Both the position numbers and the translations under genes were made by a program. A stretch of DNA of 64,000 bases from Micromonospora chokoriensis (GTDB lineage Bacteria; Actinomycetota; Actinomycetes; Mycobacteriales; Micromonosporaceae): the NCBI RefSeq assembly GCF_900091505.1, contig NZ_LT607409.1, positions 3,410,001-3,474,000 on the forward strand, given 5' to 3'. The notes beneath the pieces are model-generated. The model saw nothing but the letters and a program-made list of their open reading frames with translations, made no database searches and had not been told where the DNA came from. This document shows positions 7,461 through 16,155 of the stretch, piece after piece. Positions within the stretch are counted from its first letter, which is position 1. Each line of letters begins with the position of its first letter.

Positions 7461-9210
7461 ATGTCCGGGGCTCGTCGGCCGGGGTGTGCCAGGAGCGCCA
7501 CAGGTCGGCGTAGGCCCCGCCGGCCGCTACCAGGTCGTCGTGGCTGCCGATCTCGGTGATCCGGCCGCCCGCCAGCACGGCCACCCGGTCGGCGTCGTGC
7601 GCGGTGTTGAGCCGGTGCGCGATCGCGATGACGGTGCGCCCGACCAGCACGGCGGCCAGAGCCCGCTCGGTGCGCCGCGCCGTGGTCGGATCGAGCGCGG
7701 CGGTCGCCTCGTCGAGGATCAGCGTGTGCGGGTCGGCCAGCACCAGTCGAGCCAGCGCGAGTTGCTGGGCCTCCGCCGCGCCGAGCTGACGACCACCGTC
7801 GCCGAGCGTGGCGTCCAGTCCCTCCGGCAGGCCCGCGAACCAGTCGGCGCCCACGGTGCCGAGCGCGGCCCGCATCTGCTCGTCGGAGGCGTCCGGCGCG
7901 GCGAACGCCAGATTGTCCCGTACCGAGCCGATGAAGACGTGGTGCTCCTGGGTGACCAGGGCGATCCGGCGGCGCCGCTCGGCCGGGTCGAGGTCGGTGA
8001 CCGGGCAGCCACCGATGCTGACCACGCCCTGTCGGGGCGCGTCGATCCCGGCCAGCAGCCGGGCCAGGGTGGACTTGCCGGCGCCCGACGGACCGACGAC
8101 CGCCAGCCGCTCGCCGGGCTGCACCTCCAGGTCGATGCCGTGCAGCACGTCCGCTCCACCGGAGTAGGAGAACCGCGCACCCCGGACGACGAGCTGCTCA
8201 CCCCGTGACGTGGTCGTCCGGCCCGGCGGCTCCGCCGGGACCAGACCGACGCCGAGCACCCGGGCGTACGACGCGAAGCCCCGCTGCGCCTGCTCCGTCC
8301 ACTGCAACAGCCGGTCCAACGGGTCGATCGCCTGTTGCAGGTAGAGCGCGGCGGCGACCACCGCGCCGAGCGACACCATGTCCCGGGAGAGCAGATAGCC
8401 GCCAACGAGCAGCACCAGCGCGATCGGCAGCGGGTAGCTGGCCTCCACGACCGAGAAGAACACCGTACGCAGCGCGAGGGTGGCCCGTCGGGCCCGCCAC
8501 ACACGGGTGATCCGGTCGGTGCCGTGCCGGATCCGGTCGTCGGTCAGCCGCAGCGCCTCCACCGTGCGGGCGCCCTCGGCGGTCGTGGTGAGCGTCTCGG
8601 TCAGCTCGGCTGCCGCCGCGCCCTCGATCAGGTAAGCGGAGCTGGCCCGCCGCAGGTACCAGCGGGTCACCGCGACGATCGACGGAAGCCCGGCCAACGC
8701 CGCGAGCCCGAGCAGCGGGTGCAGCAGGAAGACCGCACCGAACAACAACGTCAACTGCACCGAGGCGATGACGATGGTGGGCACCACGTCCCGGAAGGTG
8801 GTGCCGACCGTCGCCACGTCGACCGAGCTGCGGGTGGCCAGGTCCCCGGAGCCGGCGCGCTCGACGACCGAGACCGGCAGCCCGAGTGTCCGGGAGACGA
8901 ACTCCTCGCGCAGCTCCGCGACCGCTCGTTCGCCGAAACGGTGACCGGCGTACTGCGCGTACCGGGAGAGCAGCGCGCTGACCACGACGCAGCCGGCGAT
9001 GGCCAGCGCCAGCCGGTCCACTGTGGCCACGCCCGCGCCGGCGGTGACCCGGTCGACGATGGTGCCCAGCAGCCACGGTGGGGCGAGCCCGGCGACCGCG
9101 GCGGCGCCGTGCAGCGCCAGCACGATCCCTACCGCGCGCCGGTGCCGACTGATCATGTCGCGCAACGCCCGGCGGACGGTGACCCGGTCGGCCACCGGCA
9201 GTCGGCTCAC
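7459..9210 (-). CDS. ABC transporter, fused permease/ATP-binding (heterodimeric exporter subunit with consensus Walker motifs)
   Basis: This 583-residue type IV exporter half has six transmembrane helices in residues about 25-320 and a nucleotide-binding domain after about 345. Walker A is GPSGAGKST (373-381) and Walker B ends LILDE (catalytic Glu 501). The signature motif reads LGAAE (476-480) instead of LSGGQ. The GTG start overlaps the stop codon of the upstream partner by 4 bases (GTGA), so the two are coupled. The intact and degenerate motifs complement those of the partner, as in known heterodimeric exporters. The substrate is unknown. Confidence 0.88.
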   Translation of the reverse strand: MSRLPVADRVTVRRALRDMISRHRRAVGIVLALHGAAAVAGLAPPWLLGTIVDRVTAGAGVATVDRLALAIAGCVVVSALLSRYAQYAGHRFGERAVAELREEFVSRTLGLPVSVVERAGSGDLATRSSVDVATVGTTFRDVVPTIVIASVQLTLLFGAVFLLHPLLGLAALAGLPSIVAVTRWYLRRASSAYLIEGAAAAELTETLTTTAEGARTVEALRLTDDRIRHGTDRITRVWRARRATLALRTVFFSVVEASYPLPIALVLLVGGYLLSRDMVSLGAVVAAALYLQQAIDPLDRLLQWTEQAQRGFASYARVLGVGLVPAEPPGRTTTSRGEQLVVRGARFSYSGGADVLHGIDLEVQPGERLAVVGPSGAGKSTLARLLAGIDAPRQGVVSIGGCPVTDLDPAERRRRIALVTQEHHVFIGSVRDNLAFAAPDASDEQMRAALGTVGADWFAGLPEGLDATLGDGGRQLGAAEAQQLALARLVLADPHTLILDEATAALDPTTARRTERALAAVLVGRTVIAIAHRLNTAHDADRVAVLAGGRITEIGSHDDLVAAGGAYADLWRSWHTPADEPRT

Positions 9211-10994
9211 CGGTACGCCCCCTCGGCGTCGGCGGGGTCGGGATCGTCGCTGCCCCGGGCCACCAGGTGCCGGTAGTCGGCGTCCGAGTCGAGCAGGTCG
9301 GCGTGGCTGCCGGTGGCGGTGATCCGGCCGCCGTTCAGGTGCGCGACCACGTCGGCTCGGCCGAGCAGCAGCGGTGACGTGGCGATCAGCACCGTCGTGC
9401 GGTCGGCCCGCGCGACCCGTAACCGTTCGGCGATCCGGGCCTCGGTGTGCGCGTCCACCGCCGACGTCGGGTCGACGAGGATCAGCACCTCCGGCTCGGC
9501 GAGGACGGCGCGCGCGAGGCGGACCCGTTGGCGTTGACCGCCGGAGAGGGTCCGGGCCCGGGAGTCGATCGGGGTGTCCAGCCCTGCCGGCAGGGCATCG
9601 ACCACGTCCTCGGCCGAGGCCGTCCGCACTGCCGCGTCGACCCGGTCGTCACCGTCGGCGGCCCCGGCGCGCAGGATGTCGCGCAGTGTCCCGGCGAAGA
9701 GGTACGAGTCGTGGTCGGCGACGAGGATCCGGGTGCGGACCTCGTCCAGGGCGATACCGGCCAGCGGCACGCCACCCCAGGTGGTGTCGCTGACCACGTA
9801 CCGGCCGAGCCGGTCGGCCAGTGCCACGGCCGCCGCCGGGTCGTCGGCGGCCACCCCGGTCAGCCGGCCGGCGCGGACGGTCAGCCCGGTCACCGGGTCG
9901 TACAGGTCGGCGGGGTCGGCCGGCGCCGCCAGGGCTTCCGGCTGGCGTGCCCCGGGCACCGGGCCCGACCACCGGCGACCCGGGCCGCCCACGTCGTCCG
10001 CGGTCACGGTGAGCAGGCCGATGATCCGTCGGGCGGCGACCCGCCCCCGGATCAGCTGGTGACTGCCCTCCAGCAGGAACCAGACCGGCACGATCAGGGT
10101 CGCCACGTAGCCGTAGACGGCGACCAGTTCCCCGATCGTGACGTCGCCCGTCACCGCCATCCGAGCCGTCAGCCACACGACCGCCGCCAGGAACAGCCCG
10201 GGGATGGCGACCGTCGCCGCGTCGATCCAGCTGATGACGGCGCCCACCCGGTAGCCCTCGGCGCGCAGCTCCTGGGATCGGGCCGCGTACCGGCTGGCGA
10301 ACAGGCCCCGACCGCCCACCCCGGCGAGCACCCGCAGCCCGGCCACGATGTCACCGGACCGGGCGGTGAGCGCGCCCTGCTGCCGGCGGTAGATCGACTC
10401 GGCCCGTTCGAGGCGGCGTAGCAGCGGCCCGACGACCAGCCCGACCGCCGGCACCCCCACCAGCACGCACACCGCGAGCATCGGGGAGATCGACCAGAGC
10501 ACCACGGCGATGACCCCGTAGGCGACGACCGCTCCGACACCCGGCCCGGTCAGCGTCAGCACCTGTGCCGTCCAGTCGATGTCGGAGCCGCCGATGGTGG
10601 ACACCTCACCGGAGGCGACCCGGCGGGGCAGCACCGAGCCGATCCGGGACAGATGGCGCAGCAGGACCTCGGCGGAACGGGCCTTGGCGTCCTCCCGGAT
10701 GAAGGTCATCGTGCGGTGCCGCATGGTGCCCAGGAACGACAGGGCCACCCCCGCGACGACGACGGCCGCGACCCAGAACGCCAGCGCCCCTGTGTCGCGG
10801 GTGCGCAGACCGTCGTCGACGGCGCGGGCGATCAGGTAGGGCCGGGCCGACAGCCCGATCATCCAGGCCGTGCCGAGCAGGCTGCCGCGCAGCACCCGCC
10901 AGGGTTGGCGGCGGGTGAGCCACCACAGGTATCGCATCGGACCGCGGGTGTCCGGAGTGCCCGGATCGGGATGCGGGATCTGCGGAGGCACCAC
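9207..10994 (-). CDS. ABC transporter, fused permease/ATP-binding (heterodimeric exporter subunit with degenerate Walker motifs)
   Basis: This 595-residue exporter half has six membrane helices in about residues 35-330. In the nucleotide-binding domain the Walker A loop is unrecognisable: GVAADDPAAAV occupies its place at about 380-390, with no GKS/T. Walker B reads VLILVD (503-508), lacking the usual DE pair. The signature LSGGQ (483-487) is perfect. It should bind but hardly hydrolyse ATP and supplies the signature motif to its partner. The GTG at 10994 is used as start; an in-frame ATG lies at 10937. It is the first gene of a two-gene operon. Confidence 0.87.
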   Translation of the reverse strand: MVPPQIPHPDPGTPDTRGPMRYLWWLTRRQPWRVLRGSLLGTAWMIGLSARPYLIARAVDDGLRTRDTGALAFWVAAVVVAGVALSFLGTMRHRTMTFIREDAKARSAEVLLRHLSRIGSVLPRRVASGEVSTIGGSDIDWTAQVLTLTGPGVGAVVAYGVIAVVLWSISPMLAVCVLVGVPAVGLVVGPLLRRLERAESIYRRQQGALTARSGDIVAGLRVLAGVGGRGLFASRYAARSQELRAEGYRVGAVISWIDAATVAIPGLFLAAVVWLTARMAVTGDVTIGELVAVYGYVATLIVPVWFLLEGSHQLIRGRVAARRIIGLLTVTADDVGGPGRRWSGPVPGARQPEALAAPADPADLYDPVTGLTVRAGRLTGVAADDPAAAVALADRLGRYVVSDTTWGGVPLAGIALDEVRTRILVADHDSYLFAGTLRDILRAGAADGDDRVDAAVRTASAEDVVDALPAGLDTPIDSRARTLSGGQRQRVRLARAVLAEPEVLILVDPTSAVDAHTEARIAERLRVARADRTTVLIATSPLLLGRADVVAHLNGGRITATGSHADLLDSDADYRHLVARGSDDPDPADAEGAYR

Positions 10995-11087
10995 GTCACG
11001 CTACCGAGCGCCCCCGACACCTCGACGGCCCGAAACGGGTGAGGTGCGCCTCGGTTCCTGTCAGAGGGGGGAGGCAGAATCGCGTTC

Positions 11088-12767
11088 GTGCTGGTGGCGG
11101 TGGTGGCTGACGATCGGGGCGGGGGAGTGCTGTGCCCGCTCGACCCCGCCGGTCGCCCGGCCGGCCCGACCCAGGTCGTCACCGACCTGACGGCCGCCGT
11201 CGCCGCCCACGAGGCCGCCGAGCACCCGCGTTGGGTCTGGTCCGGCTCCGCGTCGGTCTACCCGGCGCTGCTGCGCGCCGGCGTCCGGGTCGACAGGTGT
11301 CACGACGTGGAGCTGACCGAGGCGTTGCTGCTGGGGCACGCGGGCCGCTGGGGCGAGCCCCGCTCGCTGGCCGCCGCCTGGGCCCGGCTGACCGGTGCGG
11401 TGGTGCCGCCCGACCCGCCGCCGCGCACCGCCGCGCCACCCGGGCACGGCCAGGGCGCGCTCTTCGACACGCTGCCCGGCCCGCCGGGCCCGGGCATCGA
11501 GGCACTGACCCAGGTGTACGCCGACCAGCTCGCCCGCATCGCGAGGACCGAGCACCCGGGTCGGTTCCGGTTGCTGGTGGCCGCCGAGTCCGCCGGCGCG
11601 TTGATCGCGGTGGAGATGGGGGTCGCCGGGCTGCCCTGGCGGGCCGACGTGCACGACGAGATACTGCACGAGCTGCTGGGTGAGCCGTCTCCGGTGGGTG
11701 GCCCACCACGCCGTCTCGCCGACCTGGCCGCCCGGATCGCCGACGCGCTCGGCGTACGCCACCTGCACGCCGACTCCCCGGCGGAGCTGCTGAAGGCGTT
11801 CGCTCGGGCCGGGGTGGAGCTGCCGAACACCCGGGCCTGGGTGTTGCGCGGCGTCGATCACCCGGCGGTGCCGTTGGTGCTGGAATACAAGGAGCTCTAC
11901 CGGATCTGGACGGCGCACGGCTGGGCCTGGCGTGAGCAGTGGGTGCAGGGCGGCCGGTTCCAACCGGAGTACGTGCCGGGTGGCGTCGTCTCCGGCCGGT
12001 GGGCCACCCGGGGTGGTGGCGCGTTGCAGATCCCGAAGGTGATCCGACGGGCGGTGGTGGCCGATCCGGGCTGGCGGCTGGTGGTCGCCGACGCCGGCCA
12101 GTTGGAGCCTCGGGTGCTCGCCGCGGTGTCCGGCGACTCCCGGTTGGCGGCGGCGGGTGGTGCCGGCGACCTCTACGCCGCGTTGGCCCGCGACTCGTTC
12201 GGCGGTGACCGGGCCAAGGCCAAGGTGGCCCTGCTCGGCGCGATGTACGGGCAGACCGGGGGTGCCGCGGTGCCCGCCCTGGCGGTGCTGAAGCGCAGTT
12301 ACCCGACCGCGTTCGGCTACGTCGAGGCGGCGGCCCGTACCGGTGAGACGGGTGGGCTGGTGCGGTCGTGGCTGGGGCGGACGTGCCCGCCCGGCTCGGC
12401 CGGGTTCGGCGATCTCGACGACGCGGGTTCCGATCCGGAAGGGGCGGCCGATCCACAGAGTCCACGGGCTCGTGCGGCACGGTCCCGGGGGCGTTTCACC
12501 CGCAACTTCGTCATCCAGGCGACCGCCGCCGAGTGGGCTTCCACGTTGCTGGCCACGCTGCGGACGGAGTTGGCCGGCACCGATGCCGAACTGGTCTTCT
12601 TCCAGCACGACGAGGTGATGGTGCACGCTCCCGCCGCGCAGGCGGCGGCGGTCGCCGAGGCCGTCACGCGGTCCGGCGAGCGGGCCTCCGCGCTGCTCTT
12701 CGGTGCGACGCCGGTGCGGTTTCCGCTGGACCTGTCGGTCGTCGACTGCTACGCCGACGCGACCTGA
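11088..12767 (+). CDS. Bifunctional 3'-5' exonuclease/DNA polymerase, PolA-like
   Basis: This 559-residue family-A polymerase-like protein lacks a 5'-nuclease domain. The first ~200 residues resemble the RNase D-like 3'-5' exonuclease region. The polymerase part shows motif A as DAGQLEPRVLA (near 332), the O-helix as RAKAKVALLGAMYG (near 376) and motif C as FFQHDEV (near 506). Motif A differs from the usual DYSQIELR; it keeps the metal-binding Asp and the Gln. Actinomycetes carry this shorter protein in addition to true PolA, with an unclear, probably repair-related role. A GTG start follows GGGGGGAGG. Confidence 0.85.
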   Translation: MLVAVVADDRGGGVLCPLDPAGRPAGPTQVVTDLTAAVAAHEAAEHPRWVWSGSASVYPALLRAGVRVDRCHDVELTEALLLGHAGRWGEPRSLAAAWARLTGAVVPPDPPPRTAAPPGHGQGALFDTLPGPPGPGIEALTQVYADQLARIARTEHPGRFRLLVAAESAGALIAVEMGVAGLPWRADVHDEILHELLGEPSPVGGPPRRLADLAARIADALGVRHLHADSPAELLKAFARAGVELPNTRAWVLRGVDHPAVPLVLEYKELYRIWTAHGWAWREQWVQGGRFQPEYVPGGVVSGRWATRGGGALQIPKVIRRAVVADPGWRLVVADAGQLEPRVLAAVSGDSRLAAAGGAGDLYAALARDSFGGDRAKAKVALLGAMYGQTGGAAVPALAVLKRSYPTAFGYVEAAARTGETGGLVRSWLGRTCPPGSAGFGDLDDAGSDPEGAADPQSPRARAARSRGRFTRNFVIQATAAEWASTLLATLRTELAGTDAELVFFQHDEVMVHAPAAQAAAVAEAVTRSGERASALLFGATPVRFPLDLSVVDCYADAT

Positions 12768-12949
12768 CCGCCGCCGCGCTCGCCCCCGCGTGCCGGCGCC
12801 CCCGGGCGGTGCCCGCGTGCCGGCGCCCACCCACGCGGGTGCTCCAATGTGTAACGGTTGTGCTATTTCTCCTTTTCGCCCCGCCACCCTCGGCTGGCCC
12901 TCCTCGTTGCAGTGTCCGTAGGAAGGGGCGGATCGGTCACGGTCGTCCC

Positions 12950-13579
12950 GTGCCAGAGGGGGCGCAGCTGAACGGGATCGCAGGAATGATCATCGCAGCG
13001 GGTGGGGGACGACGGATCGGTGGTCCCGAGGCGCTGCTGTGCCAGGGGGACAAGCCCCTGGTCAATCAGATGATCGACACGATGACCGAGGCGGGCTGCG
13101 AGCAGATCGTGGTCGTCCTGGGCGCCGCCGCCGAGCAGGTCCAGGAAACTGCCGACCTGAGCAGGGCCACCGTTGTGATCAACAAGGCGTGGGGCACCGG
13201 AGTCGGCTCGTCCATCCGGGCCGGACTGGCCGCGATGGAGGACGAGGGGATCGAGGCGGTGGTCGTGGTCCCGGTCGACATGCCGGGTCTGACCGCCGCG
13301 GCGATCAGCCGGGTGGCCGCGTTGCCGTACCCGGACGTGCTGGTCTGCGCCACCTACGACGGGTTGCGCGGCTACCCGATGCTCTTCGGTCGCCGGCACT
13401 GGCCCGGCATCGCCACGCTGGCCAGCGCCGACGTCGGCGCGCGGCCCTACCTGCTGGCGCACAAGGACCAGATCGTCGACATCGCCTGCGACTCGGTGGC
13501 CGACGGCAGCCGGGTCGACACGCCGGAGCTGATGGAGCTCTACGGGCTCACCGTTCCGCCGCAGCGCGTGGGCGTCTGA
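12950..13579 (+). CDS. MobA/MocA-like nucleotidyltransferase
   Basis: This protein of about 209 residues has a GT-A nucleotidyltransferase fold. The nucleotide-binding loop is IIAAGGGRRIGGPEAL and the metal-binding motif VPVDMPGLT. Relatives transfer CMP or GMP to molybdopterin or handle sugar-like substrates. Here the family is clear but the substrate is not, and no molybdenum genes are nearby. The start is uncertain. The GTG at 12950 lacks a near ribosome site, a CTG at 12968 has AGAGGGGG 5 bases before it, and an ATG lies at 12986. The upstream frame back to 12368 overlaps the polymerase gene and is shadow. Confidence 0.8.
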   Translation: MPEGAQLNGIAGMIIAAGGGRRIGGPEALLCQGDKPLVNQMIDTMTEAGCEQIVVVLGAAAEQVQETADLSRATVVINKAWGTGVGSSIRAGLAAMEDEGIEAVVVVPVDMPGLTAAAISRVAALPYPDVLVCATYDGLRGYPMLFGRRHWPGIATLASADVGARPYLLAHKDQIVDIACDSVADGSRVDTPELMELYGLTVPPQRVGV

Positions 13580-13675
13580 GGGGATCCGACGGGGCGGGCC
13601 ACCCGGAAGTGTGACCTCACGTAGCCTCCGACCGTGGACAGCCGCGCCGCTGTCGGAATCGGGAGGGCGGACCCC

Positions 13676-14155
13676 ATGGTTGTTCGTATCGCTCGCCACC
13701 TGGCGGGCATGGCAGCCGCCTGGCTGACCTTCGTCGCCCAGTCGGTAGTGGTCTACTTCGGTCTGCTGGTGTTCGCGGTCGTCACCGGGTCCGGTCTGGG
13801 CGGTCCGCTGGGCGGGCCGGTGCTCGCGCTGGCAGCCGCGGTGACCGGCGTGGCCCTGCTTCCCCTGCTCTTCCTGCCGGCCGTGGCGCTCGGGCAGGCA
13901 GTCGGCCGGCGGCGGGGGACCGGCCGGGTGGTGGCGCTGTCCACGATCGCCGCTGTCGTCCTGGCCATCGGGTACGCAGTGGTCGGCGCCGTCCTCACGG
14001 AGGTGTCCGCCGGCTACGTGCCGGTGGTGGCGGGCGTCGCCGCGCTCCTCGTCCTCGCCCCGGTCGTCCTGTACGCGCTCAGCGCGGAAGGGGTCGGCTG
14101 GATGGCCCGGCGTCGGCGCGGCCCCGCGGTCGGGCTGGCACCAGGGGCGGGCTGA
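13676..14155 (+). CDS. Small integral membrane protein, unknown function
   Basis: This 159-residue protein has four to five hydrophobic segments rich in Val, Ala and Leu (about residues 10-35, 42-70, 82-108, 115-140) and a basic C-terminal tail (ARRRRG). No family is recognised. GGGAGG lies 9 bases before the ATG at 13676, which is preferred to the upstream in-frame GTG at 13634. It stands alone between the nucleotidyltransferase gene and a perfect 13-bp hairpin. Confidence 0.7.
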   Translation: MVVRIARHLAGMAAAWLTFVAQSVVVYFGLLVFAVVTGSGLGGPLGGPVLALAAAVTGVALLPLLFLPAVALGQAVGRRRGTGRVVALSTIAAVVLAIGYAVVGAVLTEVSAGYVPVVAGVAALLVLAPVVLYALSAEGVGWMARRRRGPAVGLAPGAG

Positions 14156-14203
14156 CCGTCGGTCGGTCACGCCCGCAGCCGGGCCGCCCGGCATCGTGAA
14201 GGG

Positions 14204-14242
14204 CCGGAGTTGCTCGCCCGCTGGGCAGACGAGCAACTCCGG
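14204..14242 (+). terminator. Hairpin terminator after the small membrane protein gene
   Basis: A perfect 13-bp stem pairs CCGGAGTTGCTCG (14204-14216) with CGAGCAACTCCGG (14230-14242). It lies 49 bases after the stop codon. Confidence 0.65.
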
Positions 14243-14248
14243 TGACCG

Positions 14249-14323
14249 TCAGGCGTCCGGCAGCTCGCCGGCGCAGGTAGTCGATCCGCCGGTCGTCGTT
14301 GATGCGGCCGTCGGCTGACACCG
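14249..14323 (-). pseudogene. Remnant of a GH1 beta-glucosidase gene (3' end with internal deletion)
   Basis: These 75 bases copy two separate pieces of the intact GH1 gene at 16156-17559. The first ~23 bases match its 3' end (16156-16178, including the stop codon). The next ~52 match 16371-16422, which encodes the [10 protein letters not shown] region. About 190 bases between them are missing, with a GCCGGCGCAG-like junction. A few substitutions separate the copies. It is read as a decayed duplicate. Confidence 0.75.
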
Positions 14324-14631
14324 ACGTTCACATCGCGACCACCACGAACGCCGAGACACCGGCGACAAACAAGGCGAAGACCATTAATCCCCGACCGCGC
14401 CGCACAGGTTGAACATCAAGCTAGACGCGATTCCCGGCCCCTGGCTGCGCCCACTGTCGAAATCGTTCTCGTACATTCGATCTGGTGTTGGAAGCTGCCG
14501 CCCACTAGCCTTTGGCTGCGCGGTCTCGCTTCCACGGGGGTTGATGTGGCATCGCTGTTGTCGTCCACCCTTGCGCGCCTGTCTGTCCATTTGGGCAGCC
14601 ATTTCCAGGTATGTGCCAAGGGAGGACATGC
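14324..14631. other. Non-coding stretch upstream of the trypsin-like gene
   Basis: No convincing gene is seen. The region is less GC-rich than its surroundings. A minus-strand ORF of 18 codons at 14328-14384 (ATG to TGA) would encode the very hydrophobic peptide MVFALFVAGVSAFVVVAM, but its ribosome site is weak. The plus-strand promoter of the trypsin-like gene should lie here; no clear -35/-10 pair was found. Confidence 0.35.
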
Positions 14632-16071
14632 ATGAGATTTGTCAAGGTCGGCTGGCGGGCGGGGTTAACGCTCGTCCTGGTGGCGGCGGGTCTGACGTCG
14701 TCCGGGCTACCGGCACAAGCAGCTACCAGCGTCGCAGCCGCTGACGGCACATACCGATTCGTCGCGAAACTGACGATCGGGGAGCCGGGCCAGGCCGGAA
14801 GCACCACCTGTTCCGGTGCGCTTGTCGCGCCGCAATGGGTGATTACCGCCAAGGATTGTTTCGGACCGTCCGGTGTGGCCTCGGGGCCACCGCCACGTCC
14901 CACGACGGCTACGGTCGGCCGCACGAGTCTGAGCACGTCCACCGGCACGGTCTCGGCCGTCGACAGGCTGGTGTCGCATCCGGGGCGCAACGTGGTCCTG
15001 GCCCGGTTGACGAGTCCGGCCAGTAACATCACCCCGATCAGGCTCGCCCGGGACGTGCCGCGATACGGGCAGGTGCTCCGCGTCGCGGGCTACGGCCGGA
15101 CCGCTACCGAGTGGGTGCCCGACCGCCTGCACACCGCCCAGTTCACTGTGGGCTGGTGGGCCGACCAGACGGCGACGACCTTTGACGTGGCGGCCCGTGT
15201 TCCGGCGACCGCGAGCATCTGCAAGGGTGACGCCGGTGGGCCGGCCTTCCGGGAGTTGGAATCCGGCCCGCAGTTGGTGGCGATCAACGGCTCCTCGTGG
15301 CAGGCCGGATGCATCGCTGAGACCCAGACCCGGCAGGGCGCCGTCGAGGTCCGTGTCGACGACCTCCTCGACTGGGTCCGTGGGACCATCGTCGACTTCC
15401 CTCTCGCAGACGGGTCGCTGTACCGCGAGCCGGCGGGGGCGATCGCGGTCATCACTGGTGGAGCACCCGTCTGGTTCGACAGCGTCGAGGAGATCTCGGC
15501 AACTGGCTACCCCCAGTCCTGGGCAGCCGTTCCGGACGGCACGTTCGGGTTGCTGCCGGCCGTTCCGCGCAACGGCACGCTCGTGGCGGCGCCGAACCAC
15601 GGCATCTATGTGGTCGCGGGTGGGGCGAAGATCTGGTTCAACAGCCCGCAGGAGATCATCGATACCGGGTACGGCGGGACAGCGCCGACCATCGTGCCGA
15701 CCCGTCACCTCGACACCTTCCCCGACGTCCCACGTGACGGCACAGTGGTGTCCGGTCCTGGTCACGGCATCTACGTGGTCGCGGGTGGCGCCCTGGTGTG
15801 GTTCGCCAGCCCACAGGAGATGGTCGATTCCGGTTACGGTGGAGTGGCGCCGGCTATCCTGCCCGCTCGTTACCTGAGCGGCCTCTCCGGCACTCCCCGT
15901 GACGGCACGATGGTGACGACTCCCAGCGGCGACGTCTTCCTGACCGTCGGCGGGGCCAAGAAACACTTCCGCTCATGGGACGAGATCGTGGAGAGTGGGT
16001 ACGTCGACGCGCCGCTCACGGTGCTGCCGACCCGCTATCTCGAAGGGCTGCCGACGGCACCCTCCGATTGA
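14632..16071 (+). CDS. Secreted trypsin-like (S1) pseudoprotease with C-terminal repeats
   Basis: This 479-residue protein has a Sec signal peptide (residues 1 to about 31, ending PAQAA) and a chymotrypsin-fold domain (about 38-250). All three catalytic positions are changed. The TAAHC motif reads TAKDC (His to Asp 75), the Asp position reads RNVVLARL (Asn 120) and GDSGGP reads GDAGGP (Ala 201). Disulfide cysteines 60 and 76 remain, so the fold is probably kept without proteolysis. Residues about 256-479 hold four repeats of about 55 residues with a GG-A-x-WF core (GGAPVWF, GGAKIWF, GGALVWF, GGAKKHF). GGAGGA precedes the ATG at 14632. The role is unknown; extracellular binding is likely. Confidence 0.8.
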   Translation: MRFVKVGWRAGLTLVLVAAGLTSSGLPAQAATSVAAADGTYRFVAKLTIGEPGQAGSTTCSGALVAPQWVITAKDCFGPSGVASGPPPRPTTATVGRTSLSTSTGTVSAVDRLVSHPGRNVVLARLTSPASNITPIRLARDVPRYGQVLRVAGYGRTATEWVPDRLHTAQFTVGWWADQTATTFDVAARVPATASICKGDAGGPAFRELESGPQLVAINGSSWQAGCIAETQTRQGAVEVRVDDLLDWVRGTIVDFPLADGSLYREPAGAIAVITGGAPVWFDSVEEISATGYPQSWAAVPDGTFGLLPAVPRNGTLVAAPNHGIYVVAGGAKIWFNSPQEIIDTGYGGTAPTIVPTRHLDTFPDVPRDGTVVSGPGHGIYVVAGGALVWFASPQEMVDSGYGGVAPAILPARYLSGLSGTPRDGTMVTTPSGDVFLTVGGAKKHFRSWDEIVESGYVDAPLTVLPTRYLEGLPTAPSD

Positions 16072-16155
16072 CGACCGCTGAACCGGTGACCCTCGAATGA
16101 CTGGATGCGCTCGGCTCTGGCCGAGCGCATCCAGCGCGTCGAGGTCTCCTGTCCG

